From positions 101,129 through 165,128 of the forward strand of contig NZ_AUWR01000055.1 in the NCBI RefSeq assembly GCF_000455125.1: a stretch of 64,000 nt of DNA, read 5' to 3'. Made by a program: the position numbers and the translations under genes. The DNA comes from Mycobacterium sp. UM_WGJ. GTDB lineage: Bacteria > Actinomycetota > Actinomycetes > Mycobacteriales > Mycobacteriaceae. This document shows, one piece after another, positions 40,233-49,579 of this stretch; the first letter of the stretch is position 1; every line of letters begins with the position of its first letter. The notes beneath the pieces are model-generated. The model searched no databases and had not been told where the DNA came from. It worked only from the letters and a program-made list of their open reading frames with translations.

Positions 40233-40270
40233 CGCAAAAGGCCCGCACCTTATGGTGCGGGCCTTTTGCG
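40233..40270. terminator. Bidirectional terminator between the PPOX gene and tRNA-Glu
   Basis: A perfect 17-bp stem, CGCAAAAGGCCCGCACC (40233-40249) with GGTGCGGGCCTTTTGCG (40254-40270), and a TTAT loop. The downstream arm carries CCTTTTG in both directions. It separates the plus-strand PPOX gene from the minus-strand tRNA genes and could terminate both. Confidence 0.88.
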
Positions 40271-40273
40271 ATG

Positions 40274-40346
40274 TACCCCCGATGGGATTCGAACCCACGC
40301 TACCGCCGTGAGAGGGCGGCGTCCTAGGCCGCTAGACGACGGGGGC
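40274..40346 (-). tRNA. tRNA-Glu (CTC)
   Basis: A 73-nt tRNA on the minus strand, 5' end at 40346. The acceptor stem GCCCCCG pairs with CGGGGGT (one G-U) with discriminator A. The anticodon loop contains CTC within GCCCTCTCACGGC, and the T arm is GTGGGTTCGAATCCCAT. No CCA is encoded. It is followed by the terminator at 40233-40270. Confidence 0.96.
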
Positions 40347-40419
40347 TAGAACATTTCCGGGTTGCCAGCATAGCTCAACCCCTGCGGCCCGCCTAATCGC
40401 TTGCAGCGGACCGCTTTTG

Positions 40420-40491
40420 CTGGGGTACCAGGACTCGAACCTAGAATGGCTGAACCAGAATCAGCTGTGTTGCCAATTACACCATACCCCA
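40420..40491 (-). tRNA. tRNA-Gln (CTG)
   Basis: A 72-nt tRNA on the minus strand, 5' end at 40491. The acceptor stem TGGGGTA pairs with TACCCCA, with discriminator G. The anticodon CTG lies in GATTCTGGTTC and the T arm is CTAGGTTCGAGTCCTGG. CCA is not encoded. It lies 73 nt upstream of tRNA-Glu and 99 nt downstream of gltX, so glutamyl-tRNA synthetase and its glutamate/glutamine tRNAs are clustered. Confidence 0.96.
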
Positions 40492-40590
40492 TTGGCCGGC
40501 CATTACCGCTGGTCAGAGTGCCGGTGGGGCACTACTGGCCAGCCGTTCTTGGGCCGACGAGCAGACTACCAAACTTCTAGCGCGAAGTTG

Positions 40591-42063
40591 TCATCGCGCT
40601 TCCCCAACACCGTCCCGGGCGCTCCGCAGCCGGTCCAAGCTGCGGTTAGAGCCCAACAGTTCCAGCGACTCGAACAGCGGTGGGCTGACCAATCCGCCGG
40701 AGACTCCGACCCGGATCGGGCCGAACGCCTTGCGGGGTTTGAGTCCCAGATCGTCCAGCAGCGCGGCCTTCAGCGCGGCCTCGATATTGGCGGTGCTCCA
40801 CTCCCCCACGCCCTCCAGCGCGGCGATAGCCGCATCCAACACCGGAGCCGCGTCCGGGCCCAGCTCCTTGGCGGCGGCCCGCGGGTCCAGCTCGTAGTGG
40901 GAGTCGTTGAAGAACTTCAGCAGCGGCCAGGCGTCGCCGAGCACCACGATGCGGGTCTGTACCAGCGCCGCGGCCAGCGCGAAGCCGGTGTCGTCCAGGC
41001 CGGTGTCATGTCCGTGGGCGTCGAGGAAACTGCGCAACCGTGCGCTGAAGTCTTCGGCGTCGAGCAGCCGGATGTGCTCGGCGTTGAGTGCGTCAGCCTT
41101 CTTCTGGTCGAACCGGGCCGGGTTGGAGTTGACGTTGACCACATCGAACGCCGCGACCATCTCGTCGAGACTGAATACGTCGCGGTCGTCGGCGATAGAC
41201 CAGCCCAGCAGCGCCAGATAGTTCAGCAGCCCCTCGGGGATGAAACCGCGGTCGCGGTGCGCGAAAAGGTTCGACTGCGGGTCACGCTTGGACAGCTTCT
41301 TGGTGCCCTCACCCAAAACGGTTGGCAGGTGGCCGAACTCTGGGATGCGATCAGCCACGCCGATGCGAATCAGCGCCTGATACAGCGCGATCTGGCGTGG
41401 CGTGGACGGCAACAGGTCCTCGCCGCGCAGCACGTGGGTGATCTTCATCATCGCGTCGTCAACCGGGTTGACCAACGTGTACAACGGATCCCCGTTGGCG
41501 CGGGTCAGCGCGAAATCGGGAACGGTGCCCGCCGGGAAGGATGTCTGCCCGCGCACCAGGTCCGCCCAGCTGAGCTCGGTGTCGGGCATCCGCAGCCGAA
41601 CTACCGGCTTGCGGCCCTCGGCCAGGAAAGCGGCCCGCTGCTCCGCAGTCAGCTCCCGGTCGAAGTTGTCGTAGCCCAGTTTGGGGTTCCGGCCAGCGGC
41701 AAGGTGACGAGCCTCGACCTCCTCGGGGGTCGAGAACGCTTCGTAAGCCTCGCCGGCCGCGAGCAACTGCACCACCACATCACGGTGGATGTCGGCGCGC
41801 TGCGACTGCCGGTACGGACCGTAGGGGCCGCCTACCTCGGGTCCCTCATCCCAGTCCAGATGCAGCCAGCGCAGCGCGTCCAGCAGCGCCAAGTAGCTTT
41901 CCTCACTGTCGCGTTCGGCGTCGGTGTCCTCCACCCGGAAGACCATGGTTCCGCCGGTGTGGCGGGCGTAAGCCCAGTTGAACAGGGCGGTGCGGATCAA
42001 CCCGACGTGCGGCGTGCCGGTCGGTGACGGACAGAACCGAACACGAACACCAGATGTGGTCAC
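40591..42063 (-). CDS. gltX: Glutamyl-tRNA synthetase
   Basis: Class I aminoacyl-tRNA synthetase, 490 residues. The HIGH-type motif is in [20 protein letters not shown] (residues about 9-28) and the KMSKS-type motif in [14 protein letters not shown]. In actinobacteria it also charges tRNA-Gln with Glu for later amidation, which fits the adjacent tRNA-Glu and tRNA-Gln genes. The GTG at 42063 overlaps the FAH gene stop by 4 nt. Confidence 0.96.
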   Translation of the reverse strand: MTTSGVRVRFCPSPTGTPHVGLIRTALFNWAYARHTGGTMVFRVEDTDAERDSEESYLALLDALRWLHLDWDEGPEVGGPYGPYRQSQRADIHRDVVVQLLAAGEAYEAFSTPEEVEARHLAAGRNPKLGYDNFDRELTAEQRAAFLAEGRKPVVRLRMPDTELSWADLVRGQTSFPAGTVPDFALTRANGDPLYTLVNPVDDAMMKITHVLRGEDLLPSTPRQIALYQALIRIGVADRIPEFGHLPTVLGEGTKKLSKRDPQSNLFAHRDRGFIPEGLLNYLALLGWSIADDRDVFSLDEMVAAFDVVNVNSNPARFDQKKADALNAEHIRLLDAEDFSARLRSFLDAHGHDTGLDDTGFALAAALVQTRIVVLGDAWPLLKFFNDSHYELDPRAAAKELGPDAAPVLDAAIAALEGVGEWSTANIEAALKAALLDDLGLKPRKAFGPIRVGVSGGLVSPPLFESLELLGSNRSLDRLRSARDGVGEAR

Positions 42064-42848
42064 GAGTTTCCTTTGCGGATAACCGGATTGGACAGGGCGC
42101 CAATGCCTTCGATGGAGACAGACACGGTGTCACCGTGCTCGATGGGGCCGACACCGTCAGGGGTGCCGGTCAGAAGGATGTCGCCGGGCAGCAGCGTCAT
42201 CACCGCAGAGATCCACTCCACGATGGCGCCGATGTCGTGCATCATCAGCGAAGTCCTGCTGTCCTGCTTCACCACCCCATTGACCTCGGTGCGAATCGCC
42301 AGGTCAGCTGGGTCAACGTCGGTGACTATCCAGGGTCCGATCGGACAGAAGGTGTCATGGCCTTTAGCCCGGGTCCACTGCCCGTCGGACTGCTGCTGGT
42401 CACGGGCCGACACGTCGTTGCCGATGGTGTAACCCAAGATGTTGTCCTTGGCCCGCGCTGCCGGAACGTCCTTGCACGGACGCGAGATAACCACGGCCAG
42501 CTCGCCTTCGAAGTGCACGGGGGACGCATTGGCGGGCAGCTGAATCGGCACATTGGGCCCGATGATGGCGGTGTTCGGCTTGAGGAACATCGTCGGGTTG
42601 GCCGGTGCGGCGCCGCCCATCTCGGCGATATGGGCCGCGTAGTTCTTCCCGATGCAGACCACCTTGCTCGCCAGGATCGGTGCCAGCAGGCGCACGTCAG
42701 CCAGCGGCCAGGACCGGCCCGTGAACTCCGGTGTGCCAAACGGGTGCTCGGCGATCTCGCGGGCGGTCATCTCGTGTGGCCGGTCCGAGTCCCCTTCAAT
42801 ACTGACGAAGGCGACACCGTCCGGGCTGGCAATTCGGCCTAGTCGCAT
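42060..42848 (-). CDS. Fumarylacetoacetate hydrolase family protein (Rv2993c-like)
   Basis: A 262-residue FAH-fold enzyme. The metal-binding core is visible: [45 protein letters not shown] (acidic ligands) and [13 protein letters not shown]; the C-terminal [22 protein letters not shown] is typical. Family members are 2-hydroxyhepta-2,4-diene-1,7-dioate isomerases, fumarylpyruvate hydrolases or oxaloacetate decarboxylases; which one is not clear. The Met at 42848 ([11 protein letters not shown]) is preferred over an upstream start at 42872 because the family starts there. The stop overlaps gltX by 4 nt. Confidence 0.9.
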   Translation of the reverse strand: MRLGRIASPDGVAFVSIEGDSDRPHEMTAREIAEHPFGTPEFTGRSWPLADVRLLAPILASKVVCIGKNYAAHIAEMGGAAPANPTMFLKPNTAIIGPNVPIQLPANASPVHFEGELAVVISRPCKDVPAARAKDNILGYTIGNDVSARDQQQSDGQWTRAKGHDTFCPIGPWIVTDVDPADLAIRTEVNGVVKQDSRTSLMMHDIGAIVEWISAVMTLLPGDILLTGTPDGVGPIEHGDTVSVSIEGIGALSNPVIRKGNS

Positions 42849-42861
42849 TCGCACAAGCCTA

Positions 42862-42961
42862 ATGGCGATCACAAGCGCGGCGGAGCCGGGCGCAGTGGGT
42901 CGCCATCAACCAGCACAAGCCGATCACCAGCGCGGCGGAGCCGGGCGCAGTGGGTCGCGCG
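42862..42961. repeat. Two type 2 (55-bp period) palindromic elements
   Basis: Copies at 42866-42903 and 42921-42958 share nearly identical 38-nt cores and are spaced by exactly 55 nt, the same period as the pair at 31852-31961. Copy 1 has arms ATGGCGA (42862-42868) and TCGCCAT (42900-42906). These differ from the GCGGTGA/TCACCGC arms of the other locus at three positions, each compensated in the partner arm. Copy 2 has degenerate arms. The pair lies between the divergent FAH and MFS genes. Confidence 0.82.
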
Positions 42962-43030
42962 AAGAGACGCATCCGTCATCAATTGGCTCAGCTCGCGTCC
43001 CTGGTGGTGGGCCTGTGGAAGCATGGTCGG

Positions 43031-44287
43031 ATGTCCGCCGAGCCGATCGGGAAAGCCGCTCGCTGGTCGGTCGTGGTCGTCGCTCTGATGGCCACGCTGT
43101 GTTCCTTCGTCTTCATCAACGGCATCGCCTTTGTCATCCCGATGCTGGAGACCAAAAGGGAAACCAACCTGGCAATGGCTGGCCTGCTGGCCTCGATGCC
43201 CAGCTTCGGCATGGTGCTAACCCTGTTCGCCTGGGGAGCGCTGCTGGACCGCATCGGCGAGCGGATCGTGTTGAGTGTTGGTTCCGCGTTGACCGCGCTG
43301 GCCACGTTCGCGGCGGCATCGATGCAGTCGCTGGTCGGCGTCGGGGCTTTCCTCTTTCTCGGAGGTATGGCCGCCGCCAGTGCCAACACTGCCAGCGGAC
43401 GGTTGGTGACGGGCTGGTTTCCGCCTCACCAGCGCGGACTGGTGATGGGTATCCGCCAGACCGCGCAACCGTTGGGCATCGCGTTGGGAGCCGAGGTGAT
43501 TCCCGAGCTGGCCGAGCACGGGCTGCCGCGGGCGCTGATGTTTCCGGCAACACTGTGTGCCGTTGCGGCGGTGGCGTGTGCGATCGGTGTCATCGATCCA
43601 CCGCGCCGGCCACGGTCGGCGGCCTCCGGCACCGAACTGGCCAGCCCCTACAACGGGTCAAAGGTGCTGTGGCGCATCCACTTGTCTTCGGCTCTGTTAA
43701 TGGTTCCGCAGTGTGTTCTCGCCACATTCATGCTGGTGTGGCTGATCGTGGACACCGACTGGTCGATCGCCGCCGCGGGCGGTCTGGTGACGGTGTCGCA
43801 GTTGCTCGGCGCCGCTGGGCGGGTGGCGGCCGGCCGGTGGTCCGATCGCGTGCGCTCGCGGCTGCGGCCGATTCGCAGCCTCGCCGTCGCCGGCGCGCTG
43901 GCGATGCTGGCGCTGGGGACCGCCGATCACCTGCACTCGCGTCTCGCCGAGGCGACGATGGTTATCGCGGCGGTTATCACCGTGCTGGACAACGGATTGG
44001 CCTCGACAGCTGTCGCCGAGATCGCCGGTCCGTACTGGAGTGGTCGCGCGCTGGGCATCCAGAACACCACCCAACGGCTGACCGCGGGCATCGCTCCCCC
44101 GCTCTTCGGTGCGCTGATCGGCGCCGCCGGCTACCCCGTGGCCTTCGCGCTGTGCGGACTGTTCCCCCTGGCCGCCCTGCGTCTGGTACCGGTGAGCGCC
44201 GAGCCCGATGGCCGCTCGGCGCTCGAAGCACTGCGGACCCTAGGAGTGCCGCCCGGGCCGCCGCCGGACACGCCAGCGCAGCCCTGA
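43031..44287 (+). CDS. MFS transporter (Rv2994-like)
   Basis: A 418-residue major facilitator with about 12 predicted membrane segments, beginning WSVVVVALMATLCSFVFINGIAFV. The conserved inter-helix motif GALLDRIGERIVLSVGSALT lies between segments 2 and 3, and SGRLVTGWFPPHQRGLVMGIRQTAQPLG follows. The ATG at 43031 is chosen; an open frame from 42950 runs through the repeat region without transporter features. Substrate unknown. It is the last core-order gene (Rv2994) before the accessory block; ectA starts 26 nt downstream and may be read through from it. Confidence 0.88.
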   Translation: MSAEPIGKAARWSVVVVALMATLCSFVFINGIAFVIPMLETKRETNLAMAGLLASMPSFGMVLTLFAWGALLDRIGERIVLSVGSALTALATFAAASMQSLVGVGAFLFLGGMAAASANTASGRLVTGWFPPHQRGLVMGIRQTAQPLGIALGAEVIPELAEHGLPRALMFPATLCAVAAVACAIGVIDPPRRPRSAASGTELASPYNGSKVLWRIHLSSALLMVPQCVLATFMLVWLIVDTDWSIAAAGGLVTVSQLLGAAGRVAAGRWSDRVRSRLRPIRSLAVAGALAMLALGTADHLHSRLAEATMVIAAVITVLDNGLASTAVAEIAGPYWSGRALGIQNTTQRLTAGIAPPLFGALIGAAGYPVAFALCGLFPLAALRLVPVSAEPDGRSALEALRTLGVPPGPPPDTPAQP

Positions 44288-44313
44288 ACCTGCCGGCAAG
44301 TACCGTCGAAACG

Positions 44314-44880
44314 ATGACGGATACGGATCATGTCCGGCTTCGGACACCAACTGTGGCGGACGGCCAGGCCCTATGGCAGATGGCGGTCGACAGCGCCGCT
44401 CTCGACGTCAACTCGCCGTACGCCTACCTGCTGTGGTGCCGCGATTTCGCTTCTACCTCGGTAGTCGCCGAGGTAGAGGGCGAGGCCGGCGGTTCAGCGA
44501 GGCTCGACGCAGGAGAGCCGAAACTGGGACCGCCGCACAAACTCGGCGGCTTTGTCACCGGCTATCGGCGTCCCGAGGATCCGCAGGCCCTGATGGTCTG
44601 GCAGGTGGCTGTCAACGCCGCGCACCGGGGAGCCGGCCTGGCCGGCAGGATGCTCGATCACCTGGCGAGCACGCAGGTCACTCGAGGCGTTACTCATCTT
44701 GAGACCTCGATCACACCGGACAACGAGGCCAGCCGCCGACTGTTCGGCGCCTTCGCTCGGCGATGGGATGCACCACTGGAGTGTTCCGTGCTGTTCGGAG
44801 CGGATTTGTTCGCCGAATCTCATCTGGCAGAAGAACTGTTTCGCATCGGGCCGCTTCGGGTACCCCCACGTCGCCAGTGA
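44314..44880 (+). CDS. ectA: L-2,4-diaminobutyrate acetyltransferase with an in-frame repeat insertion
   Basis: GNAT-fold enzyme, first dedicated step after EctB in ectoine synthesis: acetylates diaminobutyrate to N-gamma-acetyl-diaminobutyrate. Diagnostic EctA stretches are LRTPTVADGQALWQMAVDS, DVNSPYAYLLWCRDFASTS, GFVTGYRRPEDPQALMVWQV, GAGLAGRMLDHLA and the CoA-loop region ETSITPDNEASRRLFGAFARR. Between VVAEV and GFVTGY, where EctA proteins have a short turn, this one has about 20 extra residues (EGEAGGSARLDAGEPKLGPP...) encoded by a palindromic repeat at 44488-44534. The frame is kept and the rest is intact. Length is 188 residues. Whether the enzyme stays active is not visible. A 188-nt gap separates it from ectB. 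Confidence 0.92.
   Translation: MTDTDHVRLRTPTVADGQALWQMAVDSAALDVNSPYAYLLWCRDFASTSVVAEVEGEAGGSARLDAGEPKLGPPHKLGGFVTGYRRPEDPQALMVWQVAVNAAHRGAGLAGRMLDHLASTQVTRGVTHLETSITPDNEASRRLFGAFARRWDAPLECSVLFGADLFAESHLAEELFRIGPLRVPPRRQ
44488..44534 (+). repeat. Type 1 palindromic element inside ectA
   Basis: A 47-bp copy of the element found twice at 30671-30776. Outer arms are GGCGGT (44488-44493) and ACCGCC (44529-44534); inner arms GGCTC (44501-44505) and GAGCC (44515-44519); loop GACGCAGGA. Relative to the intergenic copies one inner base pair is swapped from C-G to G-C on both sides, keeping the pairing. In the reading frame it encodes AGGSARLDAGEPKLGPP. Confidence 0.85.
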
Positions 44881-44893
44881 GGGCGTGGCAAGG

Positions 44894-44922
44894 TTGAGAT
44901 CACAAAATGGTCTCGGTAAGGT
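44894..44922 (+). promoter_or_regulatory. Candidate promoter for ectBCD
   Basis: TTGAGA (44894-44899) and TAAGGT (44917-44922) are 17 nt apart and match SigA-type elements. They lie just after the ectA stop and would give a 5' leader of about 140 nt before the ectB ATG at 45069. The leader has no open frame or clear structure that I can recognise. It suggests that ectBCD can be expressed separately from ectA. Confidence 0.4.
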
Positions 44923-45068
44923 CACGAACGCGCAAACGTGAGCCCCGACAGACCTAGGCCGGGGGCATACGAGCGGGGTGGTAGGTCGAGCCGAGATCAC
45001 CCGCGGCACGAGTTTGACGTCGACCTGTCGTTCCGTTCCGTTGTATGTGACCGACGGACGGAGGAACT

Positions 45069-46346
45069 ATGACGATTTTTGAAACCCTGGAATCCGAGGT
45101 ACGAAGTTATTGCCGGTCCTGGCCGGTGACGTTCGATCGGGCCAGTGGCTCCCGGATGTGGGATGTCAACGGCAAGGAGTATCTGGACTTTTTTGCCGGC
45201 GCCGGAGCGCTCAACTACGGCCACAACCACCCTGATCTGCGGGCGCCGCTAGTGGAGTACCTGAACTCGGATCGAGTGGTGCACTCCCTCGACATGAACA
45301 CCGTCGCGAAGGCCGAGTTCCTGGAGCGCTTCAACGATGTGATCCTCAAGCCTCGCGAGCTCGACTACAAGGTGCAGTTTCCCGGGCCCACCGGGACCAA
45401 CGCGGTGGAATCGGCGCTGAAACTGGTGCGCAAGGTCACCGGTCGCGAGAGCATCATCAGCTTTACCAACGCTTTTCACGGCATGACACTGGGTTCGCTG
45501 AGTGTCACCGGCAACTCGATGAAGCGCGGCGGCGCCGGTATCCCGCTGGTGCATGCCACGCCGATGCCCTATGACAACTACCTCGATGGCGTGGTGCCCG
45601 ACTTCATCTGGTTCGAGCGTCTGCTCGATGACAGCGGCAGCGGCCTGAATGAGCCGGCGGGGGTGATCGTCGAGACCGTTCAGGGTGAAGGCGGAATCAA
45701 CGTGGCCCGCCTGGAATGGTTGCGCGGCCTGTCTGAGCTGTGCCAGCGCCACAACCTGCTGCTGATCGTCGACGACGTCCAGATGGGCTGCGGGCGCACC
45801 GGACCGTTCTTCAGCTTCGAGGCGGCCGGAATAGTTCCCGACATCGTCTGCCTGTCCAAGTCGATCAGCGGGTACGGGCTGCCGATGGCGTTAACGCTGT
45901 TCAAGCCCGAACTTGACGTGTGGGAGCCGGGCGAGCACAACGGCACATTCCGCGGCCAGAACCCGTCCTTCGTGACCGCCGCTGCCGCACTGAACTTCTG
46001 GACCGACAACCGCTTGGAGAAGTCCGTACTGCGTAAGGGCGAACTGATCGAACAGGCGCTGACCGAAGTCGTGGACCCGATCCCCGGCGTCACCACCCGC
46101 GGCCGTGGGCTGATCCGCGGCGTGGCCTTCGAACGCCCCGAGCTGGCAGCGGCGGTATGCCGCGAGGCCTTCGAGCGCGGACTGCTGCTGGAGACCTCTG
46201 GACCGGAAGGCGAAGTCGTAAAAATGATGCCGCCGTTGGTCATTGACGATGACGACCTAGCCGAAGGTCTGATGATCGCCGCCCAGTCGATCGAAGCCGT
46301 CGCCGCCCGCGAACTCACCGCAACCACCTCAGGAGTCAGCCGATGA
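45069..46346 (+). CDS. ectB: Diaminobutyrate--2-oxoglutarate transaminase
   Basis: Class III PLP aminotransferase making L-2,4-diaminobutyrate from aspartate-4-semialdehyde, the entry to ectoine synthesis. Recognisable stretches are [73 protein letters not shown] and [19 protein letters not shown]. The PLP lysine is in [16 protein letters not shown]. Length is 425 residues, normal for EctB. GGAGGAAC precedes the ATG. The stop overlaps ectC by 4 nt. Confidence 0.96.
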   Translation: MTIFETLESEVRSYCRSWPVTFDRASGSRMWDVNGKEYLDFFAGAGALNYGHNHPDLRAPLVEYLNSDRVVHSLDMNTVAKAEFLERFNDVILKPRELDYKVQFPGPTGTNAVESALKLVRKVTGRESIISFTNAFHGMTLGSLSVTGNSMKRGGAGIPLVHATPMPYDNYLDGVVPDFIWFERLLDDSGSGLNEPAGVIVETVQGEGGINVARLEWLRGLSELCQRHNLLLIVDDVQMGCGRTGPFFSFEAAGIVPDIVCLSKSISGYGLPMALTLFKPELDVWEPGEHNGTFRGQNPSFVTAAAALNFWTDNRLEKSVLRKGELIEQALTEVVDPIPGVTTRGRGLIRGVAFERPELAAAVCREAFERGLLLETSGPEGEVVKMMPPLVIDDDDLAEGLMIAAQSIEAVAARELTATTSGVSR

Positions 46347-46750
46347 TTGTCCGTACCCTCGCCGAGATCAAGGGCACCGACCGCGACGTGCAGTCCAAGA
46401 CGTGGAACAGCCAGCGGCTGTTGCTGGCCCGCGACGGACAGCGGTTCTCGATGCACGAGACGTGCCTGTACGCCGGCACTGAGACCTCGATGTGGTACGC
46501 CAATCACGTTGAAGCGGTGTACTGCGTCGGCGGCGAAGGTGAGCTGATCAACGACGAGACCGGCGAGGTGCACCCGCTGCATGACGGCACCCTGTACCTG
46601 CTCGACGGTCACGAGCACCACCGGGTCATTGCCCACACCGATCTGCGCATGGTGTGCGTATTCGACCCGCCGGTCACCGGGCAGGAGGTGCACGACGACA
46701 CCGGCGCGTACCCCCTGCTCACTGAACATCCGCAGGAGACGGCATCGTGA
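46343..46750 (+). CDS. ectC: L-ectoine synthase
   Basis: Cupin-fold cyclase that closes N-gamma-acetyl-diaminobutyrate to ectoine. The 135-residue protein has [39 protein letters not shown] (iron/substrate site region), [20 protein letters not shown] and a second cupin strand [20 protein letters not shown]. It overlaps ectB and ectD by 4 nt at each end, so BCD form one translational unit. Confidence 0.96.
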   Translation: MIVRTLAEIKGTDRDVQSKTWNSQRLLLARDGQRFSMHETCLYAGTETSMWYANHVEAVYCVGGEGELINDETGEVHPLHDGTLYLLDGHEHHRVIAHTDLRMVCVFDPPVTGQEVHDDTGAYPLLTEHPQETAS

Positions 46751-47649
46751 CCCCTCCTATGGCCCAAACCCTCACCGACCGCTACCCCACGCGCAATAAC
46801 GTCACGATCGGTATCGAACCCCGGCACGACCCGGTGGTCTGGACCGCAGCAGCCAACGGCGGGCCGTGGAGCCCGGCCAGTGTCGCGCAGTTCGACGCCG
46901 ACGGATTTCTGGCCGTCGACACCCTGGTGGACGCCGATGTGGTCGCAGACCTGCGCAACGAGCTCGACCGCCTGCGGGCCGACGCCGCGCTGGCCGCCGA
47001 CGACCGTTCGATCTGCGAGCGCGACAGCGGCCAGATCCGGTCGATCTTCGAGGTGCACCGGATCAGCCCGGCGTTCGCCGCGCTGGTCGCCGATCCGCGC
47101 CTGGTGGGACCGGCCCGTCAACTGCTCGGCTCCGATGTCTATGTGCACCAGAGCCGGGTCAACTTCAAGCCGGGGTTCAATGGCCGGGAGTTCTACTGGC
47201 ACTCCGATTTTGAGACCTGGCACGCTGAAGACGGCATGCCCAGCCCTCGGGCGGTCAGCGTCTCGGTAGCCCTCACCGAGAACCTGGACAGCAACGGATC
47301 CCTGATGATCATGCCCGGTTCGCACCGTTGGTTCGTGTCGTGCCCGGGTCAGACCCCGCCGGATCACTACCGCTCGTCGCTCAAACAGCAGGAGATCGGC
47401 ACACCCGACGATGCGAGCCTGACCTGGCTGGCCGATCAGCACGGGATTCGCCAGATCACCGGCCCGGCCGGGTCCGCGGTGTTCTTCGACAGCAACTGCA
47501 TGCACGGCTCGAGCAGCAACATCACGCCGTATGCGCGCTCGAACGTCTTCATCGTCTACAACAGCGTGGACAACACCCTGGTGGAGCCGTTCGGCGCTGC
47601 CGTTCCGCGACCGACATTCATCGCCAGCCGCGTCTTCGACCCGGTCTAG
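46747..47649 (+). CDS. ectD: Ectoine hydroxylase
   Basis: Fe(II)/2-oxoglutarate dioxygenase making 5-hydroxyectoine. The iron triad is visible: His152 and Asp154 in [17 protein letters not shown] (the EctD signature) and His253 in [21 protein letters not shown], with the oxoglutarate-binding Arg following. Length is 300 residues, GTG start overlapping the ectC stop by 4 nt. The full ectABCD set shows that the host can make both ectoine and hydroxyectoine if EctA is functional. Confidence 0.96.
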   Translation: MTPPMAQTLTDRYPTRNNVTIGIEPRHDPVVWTAAANGGPWSPASVAQFDADGFLAVDTLVDADVVADLRNELDRLRADAALAADDRSICERDSGQIRSIFEVHRISPAFAALVADPRLVGPARQLLGSDVYVHQSRVNFKPGFNGREFYWHSDFETWHAEDGMPSPRAVSVSVALTENLDSNGSLMIMPGSHRWFVSCPGQTPPDHYRSSLKQQEIGTPDDASLTWLADQHGIRQITGPAGSAVFFDSNCMHGSSSNITPYARSNVFIVYNSVDNTLVEPFGAAVPRPTFIASRVFDPV

Positions 47650-47676
47650 ACCCGGACGGAGAGGAAAGGGACTGCT

Positions 47677-48168
47677 GTGGCACGTTTCCTGTCCATCACG
47701 CTGACCGGGCGGGGGGTGTCGTGCCGCGCGCGCCTGCTCGACGAGCAGGCGCCCCTGACCTGCGCCGTGGTCTGGGAAGCGTTGCCCGTCGCCGGCCAGG
47801 CCTTTCACGGCAAGTACGCCCGCAACGAGGTCTACACGCTGTTGCCGCCGTTGGGTAGCCCGGGCCGGGAGAACACCACGGTCACGCCAATCCCCGGCGA
47901 CGTCTGCTTCTTCGACTTCGACGCCGGTGACATCGGCAACCCCGCCTACGGATACGACGCGGACGGGCAAGCGAGTTCACCGCTGGGCGCCACGGACCTT
48001 GCGATATTCTACGGCCGCAACAACCTGCTGGTCAATGGCGATGTCGGGTGGGTGCCCGGCAACGTCTTCGCCACGATCGAGGACGGCCTGAGCGAGATGG
48101 CCGCCGCATGCAACGACTTGTGGATGGCCGGTGCGGTCGGGGAACAGTTGGCCTTCACTAGGGCCTAG
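47677..48168 (+). CDS. DUF3830 family protein (cyclophilin-like fold)
   Basis: A 163-residue DUF3830 protein: ARLLDEQAPLTCAVVWEALPVAGQAFHGKYARNEVYT, then GDVCFFDFDAGDIGN and LAIFYGRNNLLVNGDVGWVPGNVFA. The family has a small cyclophilin-like barrel and is often found beside amidases, racemases and 2-hydroxyacid dehydrogenases in catabolic clusters; its activity is unknown. The GTG at 47677 has GAGAGGAAAGGGA upstream. It lies 27 nt after ectD on the same strand, so it may be read through from the ectoine genes, but its partners appear to be the convergent amidase and the genes beyond. Confidence 0.82.
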   Translation: MARFLSITLTGRGVSCRARLLDEQAPLTCAVVWEALPVAGQAFHGKYARNEVYTLLPPLGSPGRENTTVTPIPGDVCFFDFDAGDIGNPAYGYDADGQASSPLGATDLAIFYGRNNLLVNGDVGWVPGNVFATIEDGLSEMAAACNDLWMAGAVGEQLAFTRA

Positions 48169-48198
48169 CGAGGGGCCGGCAAGGGCGCGATCTACCGG

Positions 48199-49569
48199 TC
48201 AGGCCAAGACTCGCTCGGCGAACAGACCGGCCGCCAACACCAGATCGTCGCTGTGCCGGGGTCCGATGATCTGCATGCCGATCGGCAGCCCCTCCGATGT
48301 GGCGCCGATCGGAATGCTCAGCGCCGGCTGTTGAGTCATGTTGAACGGGTAGGTGAACGGCGTCCACTGCGCCCACCACCGCATATCGGATTCGGTCGGC
48401 ACGTCGTGGCCGGCGGTGAAGGCCGCAATGGGCGTGGTCGGCGTGATCAAGAGGTTGTGCCGTTCGTGGAAGCGGCCCATGGTCAACCCCAGATCCACAC
48501 TGACCTGGCGTGCGGCCAGATAGTCCACGCCCGACACCGCCGTGCCCCGGGCCCACATGTCGGCCAGGCCGGGGTCGACGAGCCCGCGGTCGCTCTCTCG
48601 GCCCCGCAGACTGCCCGCTGCCCCGGTCGCCCACAGCACCTCGAACGCGTCGATGGGGTCGGCGAAGCCGGGATCGGCTATCGAGACGTTCAATCCCGCG
48701 TCGGCCAGCGCCTGAACCGCCTCGGCCACCGCGGATTCGACTTGCGGGTCGACGTCCGCATATCCCAGAGTCGGCGAGTACGCGACGTCGAGACCGACCA
48801 GGTCGCGCCGGACTTCGCCACGGTAGGTCGTCAGAGTCGCCGGCAACGATGTGGGGTCGCGAAAGTCCGGCAGCGCGATGATGTCCATCAGCACCGCGGC
48901 GTCTTCGACGGTCCGGGTGATCGGGCCGGCGTGCGCCAGCGGCCCGAACGGACTGATCGGATACATCGGCACGCGGCCATGCGTGGGTTTGAAACCGACC
49001 ACCCCGCAGAAACTCGCGGGGATCCGGATGCTTCCGCCGCCGTCTGTGCCGATAGCCAAGGGCGCCATTCCGGCCGCGACGGCGGCGGCGCTGCCACCCG
49101 AGGAGCCACCGGCGGTCCGGGTGGTGTCGGCGGGGTTGCGGGTGACGCCGGTACGGGGGCTGTCGGTGACGCCCTTCCACGCCAGTTCCGGGGTGGTCGT
49201 CTTGCCCAGCAGCACCATGCCGTCGTTTCGGATCTTGTCCACCGCCGGACTGTCATCGGGCCATGGCCCCGCCGCATCGGCGAGCAGCGATCCCCGCAAA
49301 GTCGGCCAACCGGCGGTGTGAAAGACGTCCTTGATCGCGATCGGCACCCCATCGAGCAGGCCCTTGGTGTAGTTGCCGCCCCAGCGGACCTCGGATTTAC
49401 GGGCCTCCGACAGCGCAGCCTCTTCATCGACCAGACAGAAGGCGTTGACTTCGCCGTCACGTTCGCTGATCGCCGCGAGAGCGGCGGCGGTGGCTTCCAC
49501 CGGCGACAGCTCACCGGAGGTGTAGGCGGCGACCAGTTGCAGAGCGGTCAGTTCAGTCGGCTCGGTCAT
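48199..49569 (-). CDS. Amidase (amidase-signature family)
   Basis: A 456-residue amidase-signature hydrolase. The Ser-cisSer-Lys triad is visible: Lys in GVPIAIKDVFHTAGWPT (about residue 78), and Ser residues in TAGGSSGGSAAAVAAGMAP and GTDGGGSIRIPASFCGVVGFKPTHG. It hydrolyses an amide, of unknown substrate. It is transcribed with, and 10 nt downstream of, the 2-hydroxyacid dehydrogenase gene, and converges on DUF3830. It is more like small-molecule amidases than GatA, since gatB/gatC are not adjacent. Confidence 0.9.
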   Translation of the reverse strand: MTEPTELTALQLVAAYTSGELSPVEATAAALAAISERDGEVNAFCLVDEEAALSEARKSEVRWGGNYTKGLLDGVPIAIKDVFHTAGWPTLRGSLLADAAGPWPDDSPAVDKIRNDGMVLLGKTTTPELAWKGVTDSPRTGVTRNPADTTRTAGGSSGGSAAAVAAGMAPLAIGTDGGGSIRIPASFCGVVGFKPTHGRVPMYPISPFGPLAHAGPITRTVEDAAVLMDIIALPDFRDPTSLPATLTTYRGEVRRDLVGLDVAYSPTLGYADVDPQVESAVAEAVQALADAGLNVSIADPGFADPIDAFEVLWATGAAGSLRGRESDRGLVDPGLADMWARGTAVSGVDYLAARQVSVDLGLTMGRFHERHNLLITPTTPIAAFTAGHDVPTESDMRWWAQWTPFTYPFNMTQQPALSIPIGATSEGLPIGMQIIGPRHSDDLVLAAGLFAERVLA

Positions 49570-49579
49570 GTCCGCCCCC

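Noticed and set aside
42950-43030. Upstream start for the MFS gene through the repeat region
   Set aside because: The added residues are basic and not transporter-like, and they are partly encoded by the repeat. The ATG at 43031 directly precedes the first membrane segment.
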